From the NCBI GenBank assembly GCA_035610835.1, contig CM069447.1, forward strand, positions 61,945,048 through 62,009,047: a DNA stretch of 64,000 nt, read 5' to 3'. Both the position numbers and the translations under genes were made by a program. Under the pieces are notes generated by a model. That model ran no database searches, was not told the origin of the DNA, and saw only the letters and a list, made by a program, of their open reading frames with translations. Positions 35,618-47,065 of the stretch are shown here, one piece after another (the stretch's first letter is position 1; the number at the start of each line of letters is the position of its first letter). Source of the DNA: Ophiura sarsii. Its lineage: Eukaryota > Echinodermata > Ophiuroidea > Amphilepidida > Ophiuridae.

Positions 35618-36958
35618 GGTTATGCCCCCCTCTGATCACAGGCCTGTCCCACCTCATGGCCCCACACCCAAATTGAAGACCCTAGTTACGCTACTGTTTA
35701 TTAGTATGGTGCATGATGTCTAGTTCATAGCATGGATTGTGTTATCTAATGAATACCATGAAACAGGTGTGTCTTCTTTCTAGACATCTTAAACACAGGT
35801 TTAGTATTGCCGACAAGATGGCTGCTAGCGCTAATCTATTGCATGGATAAACTCTGTTATTCTCAGGCTCAAGGGGATGGCAAGGATGAAGTTATAAAAA
35901 GATGTTTATCAATAATAACACCTGGTAATACTGTGTATCCATCAATGCTGAAAAGCGCCAGAAATAGTAACATAAAACGATGAAGAGCAGATTTGTGTGG
36001 TAGATCCGCCATGAATAGTATAATTGTCTTTACCAGCCTTTAAAGCGACAGTCAGCTACCCTTGAACTAATCGGATTAGGATCTATGATTGGACACACAG
36101 CGAGGAATTTTTTAAAGGTAGAAAAAGGATGAATAATTGGAATGATTGGATTGATATCTGTCAAATTTATTCTCATTCGTAACTACTAGATACAATAAAA
36201 ATGTAAATAAAAAAAAACCCAGTGATAACTTATACAAATTAAAAGTGTCTTTTGAAATCGATGAGTACCTCATTGGTTTTTTACTTCATTGCAAATCAAA
36301 TCCAACAATCACACAATAAAATGGTTCATCATGCAGTGAAACCTGTATTTGAATTTGTATTCGTATTCGAAGGCAGTGGCAGAGGAAAACTAGGCATTCA
36401 TTTCGTCACGCAGTTAAATCTGCATTTGATTTTGTGTTCGTATTCGAAGTCACAGGCAGAGAAAAATATGTGTGCCGTTCCTTCTGCCGCAGGGAAGCTT
36501 TATTATGTGAAAATATAATTCCCGACCCAACTTTGAAGATTCAATATCTACAGAACGTCAGTTCTTATAACAATCCGTTGATTATAGTGGGGGTTTCCAC
36601 ACCCACACCTATAACAATACAGGGTGTATAAAAATAAAAAGGAGCTGTACGATAACAGAAAATCACATATTGCCCTAAACCTTAGATATAACGTTGGGAC
36701 TACTTGGCTATCACATATTCAAATTACAACGATGACGATTACGAATTCTCTGAGATATTAAAGATATAAGTAGACAAGTGAAAAACACGATTTACATCGT
36801 TCGTTGTATAAACAGAGTCAGGGGCGTAACAGAGGTTGGTTGTTAGGGGGGGCACAGCCAAAAAATTCCTGGTTAGAATAATTCCGTCCCGGAATTTTTC
36901 GTAAAAGGTTGCCCCAAATTTTTTCCCAGTCAGTCACCTCGTGAATTTCACGTAAGTG

Positions 36959-36959
36959 T

Positions 36960-36999
<40 letters not shown>
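36959..36999. repeat. G41 homopolymer
   Basis: A run of 41 G, the longest in the window, lies inside the hAT-like element. The length may be affected by sequencing or assembly. Confidence 0.85.
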
Positions 37000-37000
<1 letters not shown>

Positions 37001-37018
37001 GGAAAGGACCAAAAAAAA

Positions 37019-37148
37019 TCGCACGGTCAAAACATTTCGCACAGTCACAACATTTCGCACAGTCACAAAATTTAGCACGGTCACAAAATTTAGCACAGTC
37101 ACAAAATTTAGCACAGTCACAAAATTTAGCACGGACACAAAATTTGGC
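37019..37148. repeat. 18-bp tandem repeat, about 7 copies
   Basis: AGTCACAAAATTTAGCAC with minor variants (TTTCGCAC, CGGTCAC) repeats in register up to the palindrome. Confidence 0.9.
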
Positions 37149-37211
37149 AGTACAAAAAGCACAACAGTCAACAAGTTGTTGACTGTTGTGCTTTTTGTAC
37201 TGCCAAATTTT
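37139..37211. repeat. Perfect palindrome, 36-bp arms, 1-bp centre
   Basis: AAAATTTGGCAGTACAAAAA + GCACAACAGTCAACAA at 37139-37174 is followed by G at 37175 and the exact reverse complement at 37176-37211. Confidence 0.95.
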
Positions 37212-37355
37212 CTTTCTTTCTTTCTTTCCCTTTCTTCTTTTTTTTCTTTCCCCTTTTTTTCTCCTTTTTCTTTTTCCTACCTTTTTCCTTTCTCTCTCTC
37301 TTTTCTTTCCCTTTCCACCTTCTTATCCTCTTTTCCCTTCCCCCTATTTTTCCTG
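37211..37355. repeat. Polypyrimidine tract
   Basis: About 145 bases of almost pure C/T (TTTCTTTC, CCCTTTTT, CTCTCTCT) directly follow the palindrome. Confidence 0.9.
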
Positions 37356-37630
37356 GTGGGTAGGTTTGAATTTCCTGCTGAGCTGCTTCAGGGGGGCACT
37401 GTGCCCCCCCTGCCCCCCCGGCTGTTACGCCAATGAACAGAGTTGTTGGTCTTGGACATGCTACAGAGTGGCCTGCTCGCTCTCTAGACCTTACACCATT
37501 ATCCTTTTCTTTGGGGGTTATGTTAAGTCTCAAGTCTTCCAGACACCACCAACTAATCTTCAAGATCTAAGGAACTGCATCACCAATGATGATTAGGGAA
37601 TAATGTGCACACGGATGACACGTCGAGTAG

Positions 37631-38136
37631 GGGTCACACCACTAAATATAGAGCTCCATAGGGATAGGGATATGTACAAAAACACTGATATACAACTCGG
37701 TTTTAGACCACTAAATTGCGAAATTAGACCCTATTAAGTGATTTTTTCTTAAAGATGATCACATTTGCCCACCAAAAAGTGAAGAAAAAATAGGTAGATA
37801 AACCTGTTCGATTTTCCAAAATATGCCCATGGAGTTGACTACCTCTCTGACGACATGACGAGCTTGGAAATGTCGCCGTTATCGCCAATGTTTCCAGTAA
37901 AAAGCATAAATGTGAAAAATCTCTCAAAATTTACCTAGATGATATTCACAGGTTATAGTCAGGGTGCATGTAGGTGATGTCCCATTAATCATAATTAATC
38001 AAAAATCATAGGCATGTACGCAATGGTATTACTGTCAAGTCTTTTTAATTGAGGATTTTGTGATGCATACTTTCCGATTTTAGTTTTAAACACCGTCCAT
38101 AAGGGTAGGGGATACCCCATTTAGTGTAGTGCACCC
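37631..38136. mobile_element. MITE with CACACCACTAAAT ends and 5-bp duplication, copy 1
   Basis: AGTAG flanks the element at 37626-37630 and 38137-38141. Left end GGGTCACACCACTAAATA and reverse-complemented right end GGGTGCACTACACTAAATGG are diverged inverted repeats. Copy B at 35036-35040 is the empty site. A second family member lies at 52158-52642. Confidence 0.85.
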
Positions 38137-38217
38137 AGTAGTGCTTCTCATGCCGGAATGTGCTCGTCGATGCGTCTTGAAACAAGGACAGCATTTTGAG
38201 GGTCGAGCTGCACTATT

Positions 38218-39100
38218 ATATACGACCAAATGCACCAAACTGGCGTAACTTAATAGGGAGATAAGCTACCTCCCTAGTAGTTATGCCCTAACTGTAGCGT
38301 AACTTACTAACGATGTAATTCTGAGAACATAACTAACACCAGAAAAGTAACTAGCGAGGTAAATATCCGCATTAATCAGCATCGTTCCCTTACAAAATTA
38401 TTTGTCGCATATGCCAAGTGTTCAGCCATACTTTACTGTAAAATTCTGACGTGAATGGTCCTTCGTTATATTAAAAATGTGTCGTCACTCGCTAATGAAT
38501 CGGCTATCTGTCCGGACAAAATGATCAAAAATTAGGACAATAATGTTATTGTTATTACAAACATATTTTGGGCGAGTGTCACATACAAATGTTGCACTAA
38601 AAGGTCCAATTTTCATGATAAAAATCCGTTTTGTAATTGAATAGTTCAATGGTGTATTAATAACATGATGCCACTTCTAGCGTCCAATCTCTGTGGCGTG
38701 CTATAGCAACAACAACTTTGAGATTTGAAAGTGAAAACAATTAACTTTTTTTATATGATTCAACAGTCAACTGTGCCGCCACTTGGCAGTCGGTGTCTAC
38801 GGTACATTGTACGATCGTGTTCAATGCATGTATGCAATTTTTGTCCATTTTTTTTCTTCTCCTATTTTCTTGTGCTAAATTATAAACTTGTTTACAAATA
38901 TCAGTGTACAAAATGTTTACCATATTATTGCATCGTCAGTAGTCACACCTAATGCATTTAAGTTCCTAGTGTATATAGCTATTTCTAGTAAAATTTGTCA
39001 TTATTCACTTTCGTTTATTGATATTATGATAAACGGAGATACGGGTTCGATACCCGAAATTGTTCATGTTTTATTTTTTAAAACATGATGGTGACTTAAT
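38218..39100 (+). mobile_element. tRNA-module repeat (TMR), long copy with internal insertion
   Basis: 38218-38490 matches the reverse complement of 44975-45262 (ACTTAATAGGGAG, TTACTAACGATGTAATTCT, GGTAAATATCC, GTGTCGTCACTCGCTA). It continues through ATTACAAACATATTTTGGGC to the A-box-like ATCTCTGTGGCGTG at about 38688. The B-box-like GGTTCGATACC lies at 39044-39054, about 300 bp further away than in the 33028 copy, so something has been inserted between them. The tail AAACATGATGGTGACTTAAT matches the 32862-33145 copy. Confidence 0.75.
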
Positions 39101-39202
39101 AAAATCATTCAATATAATGGCCCAGGTATTGAAATACCGTACTTAAGTATTTATTTATTATTAATCAATTGATTTATTAAATGTGTACGTATTATTATTT
39201 TT

Positions 39203-39238
39203 ACTAGCGGGCATCCGCGCTTCGCGCGGACCCGCTAG
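39203..39238. repeat. GC-rich hairpin bounded by CTAG, copy 2
   Basis: ACTAGCGGGCATCCGCGCTT + CGCGCGGACCCGCTAG is the partner of 6286-6325. It precedes the AATCCAGGTA repeat block. Confidence 0.55.
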
Positions 39239-39279
39239 AAGATTTCACGGTGAGGTAAGTAAACAAAGCGTAAGAAAAT

Positions 39280-41270
39280 TTGATACAATATCAAGAACAT
39301 GTCGTACATGTATACATAATCCAGACGGGCCCTAAATAATCCGAATATCGCATGTGCTTTTGATAATCCAGGTATACATGTGCCTTAAGTAGGTAGGCCT
39401 ACCTTTGTCTTTCCAGCCTCCAGATACCTATGTAGGCCTCCCATGTGACCTGAAATGCAGGTACCCGTTGTCCCATTATATCCAGGGACCCCATAGGCCT
39501 AAGCCCTACCCTAATCCAGTTACCACAGGTGCCCTTAATGGCACCGGATACCACATAATCCAGGTACTGCAGTGTGCCGTTATATCGAGATACCCAGGTG
39601 CCCTTACTTTATCATTCAAGTAACTTGAATTAATCGTGGGTGCCGAAGATAGCGGGCAGTAATAGTCATATCACAATAGGCAGAGGTGAGTAATATCAAA
39701 GCGTTATAAATGTTTATATAACTATCAAGAGTTTGTGCTTATTCAGGTACCTAAAGTGCCCTTGATATAATGTAAGTGACATGGTACCCTTAATACACCA
39801 TGCGCCTAGGCCCAATGTGCTCTTTTCCTAACTCAAGTACTCCACGTGTTCTTAACACACCGGTTGCCCATTATAGGCCTAGGCCCTACCCCTTAATAAC
39901 CCAGGTACCGCATTTGCCGGCATTATATCCATACCAATGTGCCCGTATTATATCCAGTTTATAATGGAAAGCGCAGGTATAGGTGCCGAAGCTATAATAG
40001 CGGGTGGTTAGTCACATCAAAACGTATAAAGATGAGGGTATTGTAAAACAGCAAGAGTATGTCGTTGATACTCCATGTATCCTAGGTGCCCTTAATACTG
40101 ACATTGGTACCACAGTGCCCTTAATAATCCATATATACCATGTGCCCTTAATAAATCCATGTATGCCATGCATGTATAACACATGGTGCCCTTGATTATT
40201 CAGGTACCACCCCATGTAGGCCTACTTTAATAATCAAGATTGTGTATTAGTGATCCAATATAGGACCTTCATGGACTATGTGGTTTATCTTGAATCGAAT
40301 ATTAAGGGCACCCGTGATAACTGTGTATGCAGCTATTAGGGCCTACGTGGATTAATAAGGACACCTGAATGGTTATTCAGGTGTAGGAATACTTAAAATA
40401 TTCAGAGTATCTGGATTGCCTTAATATCCCCTCCCCCATTACCCCCTGTCAGCTCATGTCCCTACCCATTTTGTACCCCAAATAATACAAAAGTTGTATT
40501 TTAATGTCAAAACTGAAAGTAACTTAAAATGAGCTTTAAAATGTTTCCCCCGATTCTTTTATTGCCCCGCCACCCCGTTTTCCTCCTTTAAAATGTTGAT
40601 GCTGGTGCTGCCACTGCCCATGCACATACAGTATCCAGGTAATAGGCTGCTCATGCACATATACTGTATCCAGGTAATGGGCCTACGTTCTGAGCGTTAT
40701 ATATGGGTTCTATAGTTTGCGGAGTCTATCATCAAGATCACTTGTACTATTCCATGCTTGTACTTAAACACATAAGTGTGCCATCCGGATTTTGTTTGGC
40801 CTATTTACTTAAATACATTCCTCCAATAGGCATGTAGGGCCTAAACGTATGTAGTCCCTTTGTCATGTTTGTTGTGTTCCAAATAAGGCCTCCCGAGATA
40901 CTACCTAATACACCCTTAGTATATCCAGTAAATTTGAGACTATCTGCGTTTTATATAGTGAAACCCCCCCCCCCCCCCCGTAATCCAGATACCAGCGGTG
41001 CCCTTACTAATCCAGACACTCTATAATAATCATGATAATATACTACACGTTCCGTTTATCCAGATGCCCATGTGCCCTTATATCCAGATTATCAAGTAGG
41101 GAAGTGCGGGGAGGAGGAGGTGGCTTTAGGGTATGATGGGGCAATACCGCACGTTCCGTTTATCCAGATACCCATGTGGCCTTAATAAGGCCGCCTTACT
41201 TTATCCATATTATCAAGTAAGGGAAGTGCGGCGGGAAGTGCGGCGGGAAGTGCGGGGGAAGGGGGCTTAG
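39280..41270. repeat. Degenerate AATCCAGGTA / GTGCCCTTAAT repeat block
   Basis: The words AATCCAGGTAC, CA(T)GTGCCCTTAATA and TAGGCCTA recur dozens of times at irregular spacing of roughly 25-40 bp, giving an old decayed minisatellite. Near its end, 41034-41112 and 41143-41265 form a clearer duplication (ACGTTCCGTTTATCCAGAT, TATCAAGTA(A)GGGAAGTGCGG). Several open frames cross it without recognisable domains. A C-run lies near 40965-40979. Confidence 0.7.
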
Positions 41271-42852
41271 ACCTTAGGGTATGATGTGACAATCCCGTAA
41301 TTTACGTGCTATAAGCCGCACGGCGAATAAGTCGCAGCACCTCAAATTAAGATTCAGACCTCATCGTATACAGTAAGCTGCACCGCTGTATAATAAGTCG
41401 CACAAAGAAAATGAAAGGGTGTGTGTGGGGGGTGGGGGTGTGTGTGGGGGGTGTGGGTCAACCATGTTCCACCAGCCCATAGCTTCATGACCAGCCATGG
41501 GGTTACAACTGCATGAGTGACTCCATCAAATGTATTTTCCTTCAGCCACTTCAGTCACTTTAATACATGTTATCATGGATACGGTTTGCGCCTTGCTCCC
41601 AGTTTCTTTATTAAAATAAAGGTCTTGGCTTTATGATTAATGTTTTGTTTGTGTCTTGCTCTCGTTACATTTTATTGTACTGTACGGTATGCACCGCGGA
41701 GCAACTCTGCCCCACCACGACAGAAGGAAGTATGGGACAAATTGAATTTGTTGATATATGATGAAATAACTATTTTTGTGGATTACTGTACGGACTGCCT
41801 GCTTTCACTGCATGCCCCGTTTACAACAGTTTGCGCCACAAACGCGTACACACTTTGTCTGCGTCATTACGTGTGCGCCGAATCGCGTGCGCCATGTTAA
41901 ACGCGGTCGCGCAGCAACAACGGTTGGTATGGTACCGCCAGTTTCTTTATCGTTAGTAAACTCCGCGTTCATCTATGTTATTAATGTGAAAGTGTCACTT
42001 TAAGATCTGCGTAAGAGTTTTTGTTTACATTTAGAAAATGTCGTAAAATATTTTTTGTTGTTGGACGTATAGTCCCGTATAAATGCTTGTTACTATGCGT
42101 TCTTTAAGAATAGCAAACAGCCGCATATACAGAAATGTAGCTATATCCCTGAAGAAAATATTTTGGGTGAAGACCATATGTCATCACTCATTCCGTAAAC
42201 CACAATTTGTGTCCGAACAGTAGCTACCCGAGTAAAAGAAATTCAACATTTCGGATTTTCACATGTGATCCTTTCTGCGCATGTCTGAAAACGGGGAAAA
42301 ACGGGTATTGAACTATCTAATTAGCTCGTGTATTAGAGGCGCAATTACCACGCTTTTTCAGTTGAAGAGGGACGCGAGTGTAAAATTATATTGAACTATC
42401 TAATAAAGCCATGTTCCGAAAATTAGTATATAGATACATCTTTTCATTTACTTTTAAAGTATTTATTAATTTATTTTTAATGTTTAATTATTCATTCATC
42501 CATTTATATAACCAGGCATATGTGTTCATTCATTTATTTAATTATGTCAATAGTATTTGATTTCATGTTAAATAATTAATTGTTTAATTAATTTGATTAA
42601 TTGGTTGGTTGTCTGATTGTTTGAAATGATTACTACAATTTTGCATGCATCATTGTGGATAGATTTAAAATATATTATAATAAATTAGTCATAAATGTTT
42701 CATTGAGTGAATAATGCATTAATTGATAATGAATAAATTGTATGATAGAAATCTCCCATTTATCATCATATCTACTTGTATATACTCGTCCATCGGGTAA
42801 ATCAGAAATTATCATATAGTTACAGCATAAACAGTTATGCTTCAACTACTCT
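41271..42852. other. Low-copy DNA
   Basis: ATAAGCCGCACGGCGAATAA at about 41321 and TAATAAGTCGCAC near 41391 look like ends of a small unidentified repeat. 42480-42620 is AT-rich (TTAATTAATT). No gene is recognised; the overlapping frames at 41640-42003 have no family resemblance. Confidence 0.4.
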
Positions 42853-44190
42853 TGGATCAGGTATAAGATTTAGCGTAAATTACTACACTCTTAGAAGGTC
42901 AGGATCAAATACATGAGTAGATTTCCGGCTCACTTTGTTTTGATCCTTTAAGGATCATTTTCGGATCGTTTTGATCCGTTTTCGGATCGTTTTGATCCGT
43001 TTCCAGATAGATATCAACAAACGGATCAAATTCACCTTGATCAACTTTGATCAGATTTCCGGATCAATTCGATGAAACAGTTCATTGGTCAATGAGTGAC
43101 TGACGTCACTCTTTCGCAAACCGATAGACGACAAGCAGACGATCTTTTGAATTCGGTCGCCACAGTTGAAACAAGGGTGAAATACCGCGGTAAGTTATCC
43201 AGTCTAATCTGTAAAATGTTACATGATTTTGTCGGTAAAGTAGTTTTATTTTTTATGTTTGAACATGCTCTATTCTTAACCTTGTGAACAAATTTCTTGT
43301 ACCTGACCAGTGCCATCAGTACGATTTTCGGTCAAAATGCTCCTCACAAAATGTCACGATCACTGCGATGTACTAGGCCTACACGATGTAGTAAGCTTAC
43401 TGCACTCGATATATAGTCTGCAGTGTGCACCCGGGGGTGGGGGCACTCAATCAATATTAGGTTTCACACCAGGCTCCATCAAAAATACCCCCCTTTTTTT
43501 GGCCCGGTGTCACCGAAAGACCCTTGCATGCATGCTTGTTTTTACAATCTGTCACCCGATGACCCCCTATGTTTTCACTTTTTCTTTGATTCAGTTTGAT
43601 CCTGGAGTAGGATCATAAGCTACAGGAACATCCGATTAAGGATCATTATTTTGATCCGTTTCAGTATCATTTGACAGAAATATTTGATCCCATTTCGGAT
43701 CAAACTTTTTGATCCTGCTTGTCGGATCACTTTGATCCGGAAAGGGTAAGCTCCTATGTGATACCGCTTCTGGATCAAAAGTGATCCTTTTCGTCTCATA
43801 TTTGATCCTGACCTTCTAAGAGTGTAGCCTAGTAGCTTACCCCGGTTTGGTGCTCTCAAAATGTTGGGTTATGCCGCAGTTACTAGCGAGGTAGCGCTAT
43901 TTTTCAGCTACCCGCATTGGTGCACTCGGCCGAATGTCACCATCACAAACTAACAATGAATGATTCATACAAAACAATTCTTACCTTTACTGGACTACTT
44001 CATTTGTTGATCTTTTGAATATTGTACCATACTTATATATTCGGCCGAGTGCACCAATGACGGGTAGCTGAAGAATAGCGCTACCTCGCTAGTAACTGAG
44101 GCGTAACCCAAAATTTTGAGAGCGCCAATGCAGGGTAAGCTACTAGGCTAGTAACTGGCGGGTAATTTACGCTAAATGTTATACCTGACC
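42853..44190. mobile_element. Foldback element, GTGCACTCGGCCGA family, interrupted by a TA-flanked MITE
   Basis: The left arm TAGCGTAAATTA + (insertion) + CTAGTAGCTTACC...GAGGTAGCGCTATTTTTCAG...GGTGCACTCGGCCGA (ending 43937) pairs with the right arm from 44040 (TCGGCCGAGTGCACCAATG) to about 44190 (GTAATTTACGCTAAATGTTA). About 100 bp separate the arms. The left arm is split by the element at 42886-43824. Confidence 0.82.
42886..43824. mobile_element. TA-flanked MITE with CACTCTTAGAAGGTCAGG ends
   Basis: TA flanks both ends (42884-42885, 43825-43826). The termini CACTCTTAGAAGGTCAGGAT and its exact reverse complement at 43805-43824 match, and the pairing continues into CAAA. Both subterminal regions are packed with GGATCAxxTTTGATCCG words. 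A partial CCGGGGGTGGGGGCACTCA block near 43430 may be another nested element end. No transposase frame. Confidence 0.9.
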
Positions 44191-44599
44191 GGACCCAAGA
44201 GTAAGTTAGGGCATAACGTTTTATGCCACAAGTCAGTCGATTCTAGCAGTAGCGTAAATTTGTTGTGAACATTGGAGGGGATGATTCGCTAATGCTGAAG
44301 GACCAATTGCGCTTGCATGCCCAGGGGGTGTCTATTTGAAGTGGAATGTGACCCCTCATAAGCTGAAAGATTTTTATATTTTTTGAAAATCCATTCATGC
44401 AATTTGGTGATTTTTTTAGTCAAAATTTAGATCAACTCCTTTTGCCCATTCAAACACTAATCGCACCGACTTTGGGTCATATTTTGACCAAAATGTACTA
44501 ATTGTCCAAGGATCTTAAATAATGACTAAATACATAAAAGTATTATTGTTTTTTATTAATTAAAAACTGATAAAGCCAAGTTTCAACATTATTGTGAGT

Positions 44600-45262
44600 G
44601 GAAGGGTAGAACTAGAAGAACGAAATAAAAAAGCATATCGCGCCGTGCGTGGTCTGGGATTCGAACCGGGGTTCCGCGGTTAATAAGCGAAGGACAAGGT
44701 GTCCACGCCACGGAAGTATTTGTGTTAAGAGATGTGTTATAATTGTATATAATTGTATCCATCGGGTGCTTGTGTTTGTCATTAAAATTGTGCTTTTTGG
44801 GGCAATGTTTGTATGTGCCCTTCGCCCAAAATATGTTTGTAATGTCATGATAGTCCTTATTTTTGAAAAAGCGGTAAACAAACTTCGAATTTTTTGGCCA
44901 TAAAATGGCATCATTTTTTTCCAGATCGCAGGCCGACTCCACGTGATTCTTGATTTACACTCACCTATGACCTAGCGAGTGACGACACGTTTTTAATATT
45001 ACGGAGGACCATTCACGCCAGAATTTTACAATAAACTATAGGTTAACACTTTGCATATGCGCCAATTAATTTTGTAAGGGGACGATGCTGATTAATGTGG
45101 ATATTTACCTCGCTAGTTGCTATTCTGATGTTACTCGCCAGTTATGCTCTAAGAATTACATCGTTAGTAAGTTATGCTACAGTTAGAGCATAACTACTAG
45201 TACTAGGGAGGTAGCTTACCTCCCTATTAAGTTACCCGTCATTGGTGCACTCGGCCGATTAT
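44600..45262 (-). mobile_element. tRNA-module repeat (TMR), most complete copy
   Basis: Read on the minus strand it begins TCGGCCGAGTGCACCAATGA at 45262 and runs through TTACTAACGATGTAATTCT, the ACAAACATATTTTGGGCG body and a tRNA-Asn-like module at about 44649-44715 (GTGGCGTGGACACC; B box GGTTCGAATCC at 44657-44667), ending in a T-rich tail. Overlapping frames at 44589-44942 are open on both strands but show no domains. The B box matches the pol III consensus exactly. Confidence 0.78.
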
Positions 45263-45278
45263 TATTTACATTTAAGAA

Positions 45279-45295
45279 GGGGGGGGGGGGGGGGA
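45279..45295. repeat. G homopolymer
   Basis: About 17 consecutive G between the TMR end and low-copy DNA. Confidence 0.8.
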
Positions 45296-45784
45296 ATTTG
45301 CATCAACAGACTTTGTAATTGGATTTTCCAGGTGTGTCATTAACTATCAACTGATTTATTGCAAATGTGCTCAGTTTTCATATGATATGAATATGATACT
45401 GAAATAGCAGTTGCAGCCAGATTTTATCTTTAACATGACATATTCTTCTCAGAATGAGGCGTTTGTTTCCCATTATTTAAGTACAATGGGTTATTAAATT
45501 GTCTTGTTAAAATTGACCGGACAAGAAAATCAGAAATACTGGATAAACGATGTAAAACGTGTTTTGCACTTCCCTTCTTATATCCTGAGTATCAGCAAAT
45601 TCATAATCGATATTGCTGTAATTTGACTATTTGATTGCCAAGAAGTAGTCTTAACATAATATATATTTCAAAAATTAAACGCTAACATACACGTGCATTT
45701 GATGCATTTGATTTTTATCTACAGTGTCTTATCTGGGCCACTATGTATATACCTGCAAGAAATTACCCTACGAGCTCCCTGGGG

Positions 45785-46160
45785 ACGATATTTGTAACCG
45801 TGTTCTGTTAAACTTCCTGTATAAAAGAAAGACTTGCGTTTAACTCATCACACACGAGTTTAGTTAACGACGGTTTTAGATTAAACACGCGTTTAGTACG
45901 AGGATACGGCCCACATGTTTATCTTTATTCCGACCCCCGGCTTGAATATATCAAATTCATGTTTACCTGTATCCATGTTGTTTTAATATAAGACGTGAAA
46001 TGTCAATTACGGAAAATATCGTTCCCTGGCATAGTTTAAAACCGTGTTTTGTTAAACGTCCTGGTCTAAAAGATAGAATTGCGTTTAACTTTAAAAACAC
46101 TTGTTTAGTTTGTGACGGTTTAGGCTATGCGCGCGTTTAGTACGAGAATACGGTCCATAA
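45785..46160. repeat. Repeat with CCGTATTCTCGTAC-type ends, copy 2 (two units)
   Basis: 45796-45915 and 46036-46155 are two units of the motif ACCGTGTT(T/C)TGTTAAACGTC...TTTAGTACGAGAATACGG, separated by a spacer collinear with 33475-33600. Here the second unit is complete, showing what copy B truncated at 33638. Confidence 0.85.
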
Positions 46161-47064
46161 TATAAATTTCCGCACCCCTATTCAAACGTGAACTTTTGTT
46201 AGAAAAATTCGCAGTCGGGAAAAAGGTCGAAAACTTTTGAGACCCTTCTGCATCCGAGTCAGTTGGGAAGGTCTCAGAGGACGATATGACGACACGTCTT
46301 GTAATCCCTTTCATTTCCGTATATCCGCCTTAGATGATATTCACACAGGACTATAATTATGCAAACATATTCATTTAATATGATTATCATCCTTCATCGA
46401 CTTATATGCCATTTAAAGAAGTGTTATGCTCTTCCCTTTTGAATTAACAATATTAATTAGGCCACACGTTTAAATGCAGGGCCAGTGAAAGACTTCTCTT
46501 CTTTTAGCCTCGCTATAATACTATACCCAATGAAACCATTATATTTTGAAATATATCATTTCTCTAGCAAATATACTTTCATCCCATTAACACTTAGAAT
46601 AGAATCACTAGGAGAAATGCATTACAATAAGTACAAACATGCCTAATATTGGTTCAGTAATTTATGAAATAAGACTTTGAATTTTGGGAAAGGTTTCTGA
46701 AATATCTGTTTTGTGCATGGTAAAACTAATAGCCGTGTAAAGTGTTGAATGTCACCACCTAACTTCAGAGACTTATGATCCCTTCAGTAACAATTTTAAT
46801 TTTGAACATAAATTGGACTAATACAATTGAAAACCCCCACCGCAATTAAGATGCGATTGATCATGAGTATAGGATACATCAATGTATTGTTTAAAATCCA
46901 TCCAATATTCAAATATTCTGCGGTTTGTAATGGATATTATGGATGTTTTAAATGCTATTAACATTTAATAGATAGGTTATTATTGATTATATAAATTATA
47001 CACTGGAGTGGATAGAAAGAAATTCTTACGACACACAAAGGATTGCTAAACGTGAGTATTAGCA
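46161..47064. other. Low-copy DNA
   Basis: No gene is recognised. A short minus-strand frame at 46120-46314 starts in the repeat and shows no domain. Confidence 0.4.
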
Positions 47065-47065
47065 A

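Larger units (their letters stand above)
36819..37435. mobile_element. hAT-like MITE with 8-bp duplication AACAGAGT
   Basis: AACAGAGT flanks the element at 36811-36818 and 37436-37443. The left end is CAGGGGCGTAACAG, and the right end reverse-complements to CATTGGCGTAACAG, with GGGGGGGCACAG subterminal on both sides. The interior holds a G41 run, an 18-bp tandem repeat, a 36-bp-arm palindrome and a polypyrimidine tract. Copy B (34845-34852) is the empty site. Open frames here are products of the low-complexity repeats. Confidence 0.93.
35110..38210. repeat. Repeat ABCD, copy C, carrying three nested insertions
   Basis: It starts with GCGTAATTAGGGGAGGTGAG and a G run, as in copy D (47075), and follows copy B head to tail. 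The copy is split by elements at 35174-35617, 36819-37435 and 37631-38136; the remaining segments are collinear with copy B to GGGTCGAGCTG at 38210. Confidence 0.88.

Noticed and set aside
36818..37596. Several long open frames on both strands (118-145 codons)
   Set aside because: They are translations of poly-G, an 18-bp tandem repeat, a palindrome and a polypyrimidine tract inside a hAT-like MITE; all give low-complexity peptides.
44589..44942. Two overlapping minus-strand frames (117 and 100 codons) and one plus-strand frame
   Set aside because: They cover the tRNA-module repeat; three open frames over the same DNA and a B box inside argue against protein coding.
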